DNA from: an uncultured Dysosmobacter sp.
GTDB lineage: Bacteria; Bacillota; Clostridia; Oscillospirales; Oscillospiraceae
Length of the DNA stretch: 64,000 nt
Assembly: GCA_934565855.1 (NCBI GenBank)
Contig: CAKTIO010000008.1
Span: 62,001-126,000 of the forward strand
Direction of reading: 5' to 3'
Each line of letters starts with the position of its first letter. Position 1 is the first letter of the stretch. Under the pieces are notes generated by a model that worked only from the letters and a program-made list of their open reading frames with translations, was not told where the DNA came from and ran no database searches. The translations under genes and the position numbers were made by a program. This document shows positions 24,516-32,259 of this stretch, in pieces.

Positions 24516-26573
24516 TTACGCCCGCTTGAACATCTTTTCCAGCTCGTACTTTTTCAGCCGCACCGCCACCGGACGTCCGTGAGGGCAATACTGGATCTCT
24601 CCGGACTGCACCTTGTCCACCAGCACCCGCAGCTCCCTGGGGTCGGAGTGCATTCCCGCCTTAATGGCGGATTTGCACGCCATGGTATGCAGCAGGCCTT
24701 CCCGGCGCTCCGCCGGACTGCGCCCGGTGCGCAGATTCTGGGCAAATTCCTCCAGCGTGGAAACAGCGTCCTCTGCGCAGATATCGCAGGGAACGGCGCG
24801 GACCAGCACGGACCCGCCGCCGAAATCCTCGCAGTAAAAGCCAAACTGCTCCAGCAGCGGCAGATTTTCCAGCAGCAGCGCCGCGTCCTCCCGTTCCAGC
24901 TCCGCCGCGATGGGACGCAGCAGCTGCTGGCTTGCCGGAGGCTGCTGGGCTGCCTGCAGGCGGTTGAAATTCACGCGCTCATGGGCAGCGTGCTTGTCGA
25001 TGAGCCAGACGCTCTCGTCCTCCGCCTCGCAGACGATGTAGGTGTGCAGCACCTCTCCGGCAATGCGCCAGGGGGCGGGACGGTCTGGCTGCAGGGTCTC
25101 CTGTCCCGGCAGCTCCACCGCCGCCTGCCGCATCTCCGGAATGGCGGGAACGAAGGGCTTTTCCGGCTTCCGTTCCGCTGGAGCTTCCGTGGCGGGCTGT
25201 GCCGCGGGACGGACAGGTGCTTCCTCCCGCCGCTGCGGCGGGGTTTTCTCCGCCGGGACAGCCTCTGCCTGCGGAGATGGCTCCTGCCGCCGGAGGGCGG
25301 AGACGGGTGCCTTCCCCAGCGCTGGGAGGGACGCAGAGCGCCTTTCCGGGGCATCGGTCCGCGCACGGGTCTGGTAAAATGAGGTCTGGGGCGCACTGTC
25401 CGCCACGGCGGCAGCACCTCCCTGCCGCTCCGTATCCCAGGCAGGACGGGCAGGCGCCGCGGTTTTTCCGCCGCTCCGCTCTCCTACCGTCTGGCGGAAG
25501 GTTTTGGCATCCATCACCTGAAAGAAATCCTGCCGGGAGTTCTGGACCTGCTCCACCGGACGTACCGGTGCCGGCTCCGGTTTTCCGTCGGCTGCCAGCG
25601 CATCCAGCACGGTGTGATATACCGCGTCGAAAACCTCCCGCTCCCGGGCAAATTTCACCTGGGTCTTTGCCGGGTGAACGTTTACATCCACCGCCGTTAC
25701 TGGCAGCGTCACCTCCAGCACACAGCCGGGAAATTTGCCCTTCATCAGCTGGTTGCGGTAGCCCTCCTCCAATGCCGCTGTCAGCAGCTGAGACTTGATG
25801 AACCGCCCGTTGACGAAAAAGGTCTGCATTCCCCGGGAGCCTCTGCCCTGCAGGGGCTTGGTCACAAAGCCGGACACCGCCACGTCTCCGCCGCGTCCTG
25901 TCACCGGCACCAGCCCGTTGGCAAAATCCCGTCCCAGCGCGGCGTATACCGCGGACCGCAGCTTTCCGTCCCCGGGCGTGTGCAGCGCCTCCTGCCCGTC
26001 CTTGAGGAATTTGAAGGACACATCCGGATGGGACAGGGACAGATGCTGCATCAGTCCGTTCACCGCAGCCGTTTCCGCGCTGTCCTTCTTCATGAATTTC
26101 AGCCGGGCAGGCGTGTTGTAAAACAGGTCGCACACCCGGATGGTGGTTCCCTCCGGCGCGCCTGCCGCCTCTACGCTGCCGGGAACGCCGCCCTCCAGAC
26201 GCAGCGACGCTCCGGCAGGCGCACCCTTCTGCCGGGTGGTGATCTCCACCCGGCTGACTGCGGAAATGGCTGCCAGCGCTTCGCCGCGGAAGCCCAGTGT
26301 GCCGATCCTGTCCAGATCGCTCTCGCTGCGCAGCTTGGAGGTGGCATGGCGCAGAAATGCCGTGGGCAGCTCCTCCGGCGCGATGCCGCAGCCGTTGTCC
26401 GTCACCCGGATCAGCTGCATTCCGCCGCTGCGGATCTCCACCACCACGGCGGACGCACCCGCGTCAATGGCGTTCTCCACCAGCTCCTTTACCACGCTGG
26501 CGGGGCGCTCCACCACTTCTCCGGCGGCGATCAGGTCCGCCACATGGGCGTCCAGTTGTTGAATATGCGGCAT
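24516..26573 (-). CDS. mutL: DNA mismatch repair protein MutL
   Basis: 685 aa. The N-terminal GHKL ATPase carries KELVENAIDAGA, TDNGCGI and GFRGEALAAI (residues about 30-105) and is followed by the transducer domain. A Pro/Ala/Arg-rich linker spans about residues 330-480. The C-terminal dimerisation/endonuclease domain carries ACKSAIKAGM and CPHGRPV. The endonuclease motif reads DKHAAHERVNFN, with Lys and Asn where the consensus DQHAxxExxxxE has Gln and Glu. It couples MutS mismatch recognition to strand nicking. Its partner mutS lies upstream, separated by a CPBP protease gene. Confidence 0.96.
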   Translation of the reverse strand: MPHIQQLDAHVADLIAAGEVVERPASVVKELVENAIDAGASAVVVEIRSGGMQLIRVTDNGCGIAPEELPTAFLRHATSKLRSESDLDRIGTLGFRGEALAAISAVSRVEITTRQKGAPAGASLRLEGGVPGSVEAAGAPEGTTIRVCDLFYNTPARLKFMKKDSAETAAVNGLMQHLSLSHPDVSFKFLKDGQEALHTPGDGKLRSAVYAALGRDFANGLVPVTGRGGDVAVSGFVTKPLQGRGSRGMQTFFVNGRFIKSQLLTAALEEGYRNQLMKGKFPGCVLEVTLPVTAVDVNVHPAKTQVKFAREREVFDAVYHTVLDALAADGKPEPAPVRPVEQVQNSRQDFFQVMDAKTFRQTVGERSGGKTAAPARPAWDTERQGGAAAVADSAPQTSFYQTRARTDAPERRSASLPALGKAPVSALRRQEPSPQAEAVPAEKTPPQRREEAPVRPAAQPATEAPAERKPEKPFVPAIPEMRQAAVELPGQETLQPDRPAPWRIAGEVLHTYIVCEAEDESVWLIDKHAAHERVNFNRLQAAQQPPASQQLLRPIAAELEREDAALLLENLPLLEQFGFYCEDFGGGSVLVRAVPCDICAEDAVSTLEEFAQNLRTGRSPAERREGLLHTMACKSAIKAGMHSDPRELRVLVDKVQSGEIQYCPHGRPVAVRLKKYELEKMFKRA

Positions 26574-26661
26574 CGTTTGCTTCTCCTTTCGCGGCTGGCG
26601 TTTTCAGTCCCGCCCAGCGGCGGGAAAACGCCGTTTTTTGTTTGTTCCGGTCTGGCGGTCC

Positions 26662-27372
26662 TCAGACCCACAGCGTCCAGACGCTCAGGGCATTTGCCAC
26701 GGCATGCAGGGCAATGGACGTCCAAAGAGTGCCGGAATGCTCATACACCCATGCCAGCACGGCACCCGGCACCAGATACTGCACCATCAGCAGGAAATAC
26801 GCTGCGTTCTGCTGTCCCAGCGCAAACTGCCAGACATGCAGAAAGGCGAACAGGGCGCAGGAAACCAGATATGCCACCCAGCGGCTTTTGCTCTTCAGGT
26901 TTCCAAACACCAGCCCCCGGAACAGCACCTCCTCCACAAAGGGCGCCAGCAGCACCACGATCAGCACGGTGCTTCTGGGGGCGTCCTGGATCTGGGCGGA
27001 GATGGTCATGTCATTCAGATTGGTCTGGTTTCCGGTCAATACGCTGGTCAGGCGGAACATCAGCTCGTTCAGTCCGTACAGCGCCACAATGCCTGCCAGC
27101 AGCGTCTTGCAGGACTCCCCCAGATTGTTTGCCAGATTCCGGCAGGTCCTGCCCAGAAAGCGGTGAAAAATCACCACGGTCACAGCAAATAGAATGTAAT
27201 AATACAGGATATTGCGCAGCGCCTCCGGAATGGTCACGCCCAGCAGCCGCTCCGCCAGATGGAACAGCGGCGTGGTGGCAAAGGGCAGCACCAGCAGGTA
27301 GACGACAAAGAACACCGTTCCGGCGATCTGCTCGCCGGGCGTCATATAGGCGGATGCCTTTCGTTTTGCCAT
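26662..27372 (-). CDS. CPBP-family intramembrane metalloprotease
   Basis: 236 aa with about seven or eight membrane segments. The CPBP/Abi active-site motifs are EEVLFRG (about residue 146), FAFLHVW and HAVANA. Relatives are Rce1-like prenyl-proteases and bacteriocin self-immunity proteins; the substrate is unknown. It sits between mutS and mutL on the same strand with a clear GGAGG, and the region just upstream carries a duplicated piece of mutS. Confidence 0.9.
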   Translation of the reverse strand: MAKRKASAYMTPGEQIAGTVFFVVYLLVLPFATTPLFHLAERLLGVTIPEALRNILYYYILFAVTVVIFHRFLGRTCRNLANNLGESCKTLLAGIVALYGLNELMFRLTSVLTGNQTNLNDMTISAQIQDAPRSTVLIVVLLAPFVEEVLFRGLVFGNLKSKSRWVAYLVSCALFAFLHVWQFALGQQNAAYFLLMVQYLVPGAVLAWVYEHSGTLWTSIALHAVANALSVWTLWV

Positions 27373-27413
27373 AAATGCTCCTCCAACAGGATAAAATCGC
27401 GGGGCGGCTCCAC

Positions 27414-27712
27414 ACGCGCCCTTCGGCGCGGTCCACTGCCAGCCTTTACTGCTTCAGCTCGTACAACAGGCTCATTGCTTCGATAGGTGTCAGCGCGTCC
27501 GGCTGTTTCCCCACCGGAGCTTCTCCCCGGCGGGGTCCCCTTGTTTTTCACCAACCGGTCGGAAATAAATTCCACCCGGTTCAAGGTTTTGCTCCGCAAA
27601 ACGCTTGTACGCGCCCTTCGGCGCGGTCCGCTGCCAGCCCTTACTGCTTCAGCCTTTGCTTCAGCTCGTACAACAGGCTCATTGCTTCGATAGGTGTCAG
27701 CATGTCCGGCTG
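27414..27712 (-). repeat. Direct duplication of the mutS 3' end around a GC-rich spacer
   Basis: Copy A (27414-27505) and copy B (27609-27712) share about 92 bp. They differ by one 12-bp gap and a few substitutions. Copy B spans the real mutS stop. Copy A carries a degenerate ending that would encode QPDALTPIEAMSLLYELKQ and stop. Both contain the hairpin CGCGCC-CTTC-GGCGCG. The 103-bp spacer between them carries CCCC/GGGG and AACCGG/CCGGTT inverted repeats. No gene is evident here. Confidence 0.75.
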
Positions 27713-30247
27713 GCAGCGGCGGAGGGCATCCAGCACCTCCGTCTCCCCAATGGAGGTCAGGGAAACCTGGCTGCTCTCCTGCTGGATGGGTGCGGCTGCG
27801 CCGCCCTGCTCCTCCAGCTCCTTGAGAATGGTCCGCGCCCGGGTCAGCACCTTCTCCGGCAGTCCCGCCAGCTTTGCCACCTCAATGCCGTAGCTGCGGT
27901 CCGCCCCGCCGGGCAGGATCTTCCGCAGGAAGATGATATCCTCGCCCCGGGTCTTTACGGCGATATTGTAATTCACCGCCCCGGGCAGGGTGTTTTCCAG
28001 CTCCGTCAATTCATGATAGTGGGTGGCGAACAGGGTCTTTGCCCCCAGCAGCCTGGGATCGGCGCAGTATTCCACCACCGCCCGGGCAATGCTCATCCCG
28101 TCAAAGGTAGAGGTCCCCCTGCCGATCTCGTCCAGGATCAGCAGGCTGTTGCGGGTGGCATGGTGCAGGATCTCCGACACCTCGCTCATCTCCACCATAA
28201 AGGTGGACTGTCCGGCGGACAGGTCATCACTGGCGCCGATACGGGTAAAAATGCGGTCCACCACGCCGATGCGGGCAGAGGATGCCGGAACAAAGCTGCC
28301 GATCTGTGCCATCAGCACGATCAGCGCCACCTGACGCATGTAGGTGGACTTGCCCGCCATATTGGGTCCCGTAATAATGGACACCCGGTCCTGCTGCTCT
28401 CCCATAAAGGTGTCGTTGGGAACAAAGAGGGTGTCCTTCAGCATCCGCTCCACCACCGGATGACGTCCGTCATGGATCTCAATGACGCCGGACTCGTCCA
28501 TCTCCGGGCGGCAGTAGTTCTGATGCACCGCCACCGCAGCGAGAGAACAGAGGGTGTCTGTCTCCGCCACGGCTGCCGCAGCCGCCTGAATGCGGGGCGC
28601 AGCCGCCGCCACCTCCTGCCGCAGCTGGGTAAACAGCTCATATTCCAGCGCCACTACCCGGTCCGAGGCTGTCAGGATGGAATGCTCCAGCTCCTTCAGC
28701 TCCTGGGTGATATAACGCTCGCCGTTCACCAGCGTCTGCTTGCGGATGTATGTATCCGGCACCTGGTCCTTGAAGGAATTGGACACCTCGATGTAATAGC
28801 CGAACACCTTGTTATAGCCTACCTTCAGCGTCCGGATACCGGTCTTCTCTTTTTCCCGGGCTTCCAACTCCGTGATAAAGCCCTTGCCGCCGGAGAGAAT
28901 CTCCCGCAGGCGGTCCACCTCCGCGTTATAGCCACTGCGGAGGATGCCGCCCTCCCGGACGGAAAACGGCGGCTCGTCACAGATAGCGGCGGCAATTTTT
29001 TCACCGATGTCCGTCAACGGGTCCAGCTCCTGCGCCAGCTGGGAAAGACGCCGGTCAGAAAAACCCTCCAGCTGGGCGCGGATGCCCGGCAGCTTTTCGA
29101 TCGCTGCCCGGAGGGACGATAAATCCCGCCCGCCTGCGGTACCATACACGATGCGCCCGATGAGCCGCTCCATATCGCCCAGCCCGGTCATGCCGGCGAT
29201 CAGCTCCTCCCGGGCAATGGTATCGTCCACCAGCGCCGCCACCGCGCCGCTGCGGCGGGTGATCGCGGCGACGTTCAGCAGCGGACGCTCCAGCCAGGAG
29301 CGCAGCAGCCGCCCGCCCATCGGTGTTTTGGTCTTATCCAGCACCCACAGCAGGCTGCCCTTCTTTTCCCGGCGCTGCAGGGTCTCCGTCAGCTCCAGGT
29401 TCCGCCGGACCGACAGGTCCAGCTCCATAAAGCGCCCCTGCTCGTAATAGTCCAGATCCCGGATATAGGACAGGTCCGTTTTCTGAGTCTCATAGAGGTA
29501 GTCCAGCAGTCCGCCCAGCGCCATTGCCGCCGCGGGGTTACCTGCCGGAAGCCGGGCAAAGCCCTCGTCTCCGAACTGGCGGCGGATGTTCTTCTCCGCT
29601 GCCGCCAGCAAAAAGCGCCGTTCGCCGCCCTGCTCCATCCGGCAGTGCAGCCGGTCCGCCAGCAACTGGCGCAGCCGGTCCTCGGAATAGGCTCCGTCAT
29701 TCAGCACCGCCTCCGCCGGGGAGAAGCGCCCCACCTCGTTGAGGACATGCTCCAGCCGGTCCTTCCCGGAAAACGCCGTGGCGTGGGTGCGTCCGGTGGA
29801 GATGTCGCAGAAGCAGCAGGCGGCGTGCTGGGAATCCAGATAGATTCCCGCCAGAAAGTTGCTGTTCTTGTCCTCCAGACAGGCGGCATCGATCACGGTG
29901 CCGGGCGTGACCACCCGGATGATGTCCCGCTTCACCAGTCCCTTTGCCTTGGCAGGGTCCTCCATCTGCTCGCAGATCGCCACCTTATAGCCCTTGGCAA
30001 TCAGCCGGGCAATGTAGGCGTCGCTGGCGTGGTAGGGAATGCCGCACATGGGCACCCGCTCCTCCTCCGGCTTTTCATGCTTGCCGTGGTCCCGGGAGGT
30101 CAGGGTCAGGTCCAGCTCCCGGGAAGCCAGCTTCGCGTCATCGGCGAACATCTCATAAAAGTCTCCCAGGCGGAAAAACAGGATCGAGTCCGGGTTGTCC
30201 TTTTTGATTTCCAGATATTGCTTCATCATAGGGGTCAGCTCTGCCAT
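27641..30247 (-). CDS. mutS: DNA mismatch repair protein MutS
   Basis: 868 aa. Mismatch-contact motif FYEMF (residues 27-31), core and clamp domains, and the C-terminal ABC-type ATPase with Walker A GPNMAGKST, Walker B SLLILDEIGRGTSTFDG and the helix-turn-helix end. It recognises base mismatches and small loops and recruits MutL. RBS GGAGAGGTG. The final residues PIEAMSLLYELKQRLKQ are copied in degenerate form just downstream (27414-27505). Confidence 0.98.
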   Translation of the reverse strand: MAELTPMMKQYLEIKKDNPDSILFFRLGDFYEMFADDAKLASRELDLTLTSRDHGKHEKPEEERVPMCGIPYHASDAYIARLIAKGYKVAICEQMEDPAKAKGLVKRDIIRVVTPGTVIDAACLEDKNSNFLAGIYLDSQHAACCFCDISTGRTHATAFSGKDRLEHVLNEVGRFSPAEAVLNDGAYSEDRLRQLLADRLHCRMEQGGERRFLLAAAEKNIRRQFGDEGFARLPAGNPAAAMALGGLLDYLYETQKTDLSYIRDLDYYEQGRFMELDLSVRRNLELTETLQRREKKGSLLWVLDKTKTPMGGRLLRSWLERPLLNVAAITRRSGAVAALVDDTIAREELIAGMTGLGDMERLIGRIVYGTAGGRDLSSLRAAIEKLPGIRAQLEGFSDRRLSQLAQELDPLTDIGEKIAAAICDEPPFSVREGGILRSGYNAEVDRLREILSGGKGFITELEAREKEKTGIRTLKVGYNKVFGYYIEVSNSFKDQVPDTYIRKQTLVNGERYITQELKELEHSILTASDRVVALEYELFTQLRQEVAAAAPRIQAAAAAVAETDTLCSLAAVAVHQNYCRPEMDESGVIEIHDGRHPVVERMLKDTLFVPNDTFMGEQQDRVSIITGPNMAGKSTYMRQVALIVLMAQIGSFVPASSARIGVVDRIFTRIGASDDLSAGQSTFMVEMSEVSEILHHATRNSLLILDEIGRGTSTFDGMSIARAVVEYCADPRLLGAKTLFATHYHELTELENTLPGAVNYNIAVKTRGEDIIFLRKILPGGADRSYGIEVAKLAGLPEKVLTRARTILKELEEQGGAAAPIQQESSQVSLTSIGETEVLDALRRCQPDMLTPIEAMSLLYELKQRLKQ

Positions 30248-30274
30248 CGTCTCACCTCTCCTTTTTCCGCAGGG

Positions 30275-31687
30275 TCATTCTGCCTTGCCGTACAGCGCCC
30301 AGGTGTTGCTGCCGGTGATCTCCGCCCGGGCAAACTGCCCGATCAACTCCTCGCCGCCCTTCAGGCGCACCAGACGGTTGCCCTCGGTCCGTGCGGACAG
30401 GGGATATTCCTCATCGCCAGATCTGCCGTCTACCAGCACCCGGACGGTTTTCCCCATATAAGCGGCGTGGCGCTGGGCGGACATGGCGTTCTGCACCTCC
30501 AGCAGCTTGTCGAACCACTTCTGCTTCTCCTCCCGGGTGGCAGGGTCCGGCATTTCCGCCGCCCGTGTACCGGGACGGGGAGAATAGATAAAGGTAAACA
30601 GGGCGTCAAAGCCAATCTCCTGCACCAGAGACACGGTGTCCATCGCCTCTGTCTCCGTCTCGCCGGGGAAGCCGATGATGACATCCGACGTCAGCACGAT
30701 ATCCGGCATCCTCTCCCGGGCATAGCGGATCAGGTCCATATACTTCTCCCGGGTATAGCGGCGGTTCATCTCCTTCAGCACCCGGTTGTTGCCGGACTGG
30801 AAGGGCAGATGCAGCTGCCGCGCCACATGGGTGCTTTCCGCCATCACGTCAAACAGCCGGGGCGTGGCGTCCTTGGGATGGCTGGACATAAAGCGGATCC
30901 AGTAATCTCCGGGAATTTTGTCGATGTCCGCCAGCAGATCCGGGAAATGGTAGCCTGTACCCAGATCGTTACCGTAGGAGTTGACATTCTGTCCCAGCAG
31001 AGTGATCTCCTTATACCCTGCCGCCACCAGATCCCGCACCTCCTGCAAAACGCATTCCGGGTCCCGGCTGCGCTCCCGTCCCCGAACGTAGGGTACGATG
31101 CAGTAAGAACAGAAGTTGTTGCAGCCGTACATGATGGACACCCACGCCTTGACAGAGTCCTCCCGCACCATCGGCAAGCCCTCTGCCAGCCGTCCGTGCT
31201 CGTCCTGTACGGAGAACACCCGCTTGCGTCGGTCGTAAACCTCCCACAAAAGCTCCGGAAACTTCCACAGGGCGTGAGGACCGAACACCAGATTCACATG
31301 AGGATAGGACTTTTTCACCCGCTGGCTCACCCGCTCCTCCTGCGCCATGCAGCCGCACAGGCAAATGACCTGCTCCGGATTATCCCGCTTGGTGTGGGTC
31401 AGCGCGCCCAGATTGCCGAACACCCGGTCCTCGGCGTGCTCTCGGACAGCGCAGGTGTTCAGAATGACCACATCCGCCTCCTTCACATCGTCGATCAGGG
31501 TGAAGCCCATCGCCTTCAACATTCCCATCAGCTGCTGTCCATCCGCCACGTTCTGCTGGCAGCCGAAGGTGTCCACACAGGCTCTGGGGTGCGCCTGCCG
31601 GGTCTCAAACATGGCTCTGATCTTCTTTTCAAAGTCCCGCTGGCGGTCCAGATCCGCCTGTGCCACCAGAATCTCTTTCCGTTCCAA
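30275..31687 (-). CDS. miaB: tRNA-2-methylthio-N6-dimethylallyladenosine synthase MiaB
   Basis: 470 aa from a TTG at 31687 with GGAGG nine bases upstream; the ATG at 31714 would lie within about 16 nt of the predicted transcript start with no ribosome site. The UPF0004 domain carries the auxiliary cluster cysteines (TFGCQQNVAD, NTCAV, CGCMAQ). The radical SAM motif is YGCNNFCSYC, followed by a C-terminal TRAM domain. It methylthiolates i6A37 made by MiaA. It is the first gene of the mutS-mutL-miaA-hfq series. Confidence 0.96.
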   Translation of the reverse strand: MERKEILVAQADLDRQRDFEKKIRAMFETRQAHPRACVDTFGCQQNVADGQQLMGMLKAMGFTLIDDVKEADVVILNTCAVREHAEDRVFGNLGALTHTKRDNPEQVICLCGCMAQEERVSQRVKKSYPHVNLVFGPHALWKFPELLWEVYDRRKRVFSVQDEHGRLAEGLPMVREDSVKAWVSIMYGCNNFCSYCIVPYVRGRERSRDPECVLQEVRDLVAAGYKEITLLGQNVNSYGNDLGTGYHFPDLLADIDKIPGDYWIRFMSSHPKDATPRLFDVMAESTHVARQLHLPFQSGNNRVLKEMNRRYTREKYMDLIRYARERMPDIVLTSDVIIGFPGETETEAMDTVSLVQEIGFDALFTFIYSPRPGTRAAEMPDPATREEKQKWFDKLLEVQNAMSAQRHAAYMGKTVRVLVDGRSGDEEYPLSARTEGNRLVRLKGGEELIGQFARAEITGSNTWALYGKAE

Positions 31688-31736
31688 AAGTCTTATCCTC
31701 CAGATACATTCCATTTTTCGCTATTTTAACTAATAA

Positions 31737-31765
31737 ATTATAGCACAAAACTTCCAAAAGTACAA
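31737..31765 (-). promoter_or_regulatory. Sigma-A-type promoter of miaB-mutS series
   Basis: Minus strand: -35 TTGTAC (31765-31760), 17-bp spacer, perfect -10 TATAAT (31742-31737). Confidence 0.75.
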
Positions 31766-31869
31766 GACCGGAGGGAAACGTTCCGCGCGTCTTTTGCGCG
31801 CTGTACGGTAAATAACCGGTCGGCTTTCCCCCCTTTTTTGCACCCCTGCGGAAAAGCACCTAACTTTTT

Positions 31870-31915
31870 TTGTCTCCGCCGCTATAGTGTGTTATATGCA
31901 CAGTGTATTTACACT
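31870..31915 (+). promoter_or_regulatory. Promoter with palindromic operator for the 81-aa gene
   Basis: -35 TTGTCT (31870-31875), 17-bp spacer, -10 TATATG (31893-31898). The perfect inverted repeat AGTGTA-TT-TACACT (31902-31915) lies over the expected transcription start, the usual place for a repressor site. Confidence 0.55.
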
Positions 31916-31937
31916 CTTTTGAATAGGAGGCATCGTC

Positions 31938-32183
31938 ATGCTGTATCAAAGCGATTTATTGGAGGAAACCGCCGCACTGCAAACGGCTGCAAAAATGTGC
32001 GCCGCGGCAAGGACCGCGCCCAAAGCGCATGGAAAGGACACCCTGCACACGCAGGTCCTGACCTCGGCAGTTCCCCTGTGGCAGCAGGCACAGGAACGGA
32101 TCGAAGCCGTTTTGGGCAGCGAGGACATCCAAGCCCTCCTCCGCATCAGCGCAAAGCTGCAAAGCCTTGATGAAGTCTTCTGA
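31938..32183 (+). CDS. Small protein resembling the N-terminal part of DUF2148
   Basis: 81 aa, with AGGAGG seven bases before the ATG. The segment MCAAARTAPKAHGKDTL (residues about 20-36) closely resembles the conserved AARTAPKxxGxD motif of DUF2148 ferredoxin-domain proteins, which are about twice this length and carry a cysteine cluster absent here. The rest is helical, ending in a Leu-rich segment. It is monocistronic between a promoter with a palindrome and a strong terminator. It may be a truncated stand-alone domain. The function is unknown. Confidence 0.7.
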   Translation: MLYQSDLLEETAALQTAAKMCAAARTAPKAHGKDTLHTQVLTSAVPLWQQAQERIEAVLGSEDIQALLRISAKLQSLDEVF

Positions 32184-32198
32184 ATTCTAACAAAAAGG

Positions 32199-32226
32199 AA
32201 GCGCCCGGTCGTTGGACCGGGCGCTT
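32199..32226. terminator. Bidirectional terminator between the 81-aa gene and the TRAP permease
   Basis: AAGCGCCCGGTC (32199-32210) pairs perfectly with GACCGGGCGCTT (32215-32226). It is flanked by AAAAAGG and TTTG and serves the converging genes. Confidence 0.85.
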
Positions 32227-32259
32227 TGTCGAGCCTATGAAATTTCAGCTGTGCCGGGA

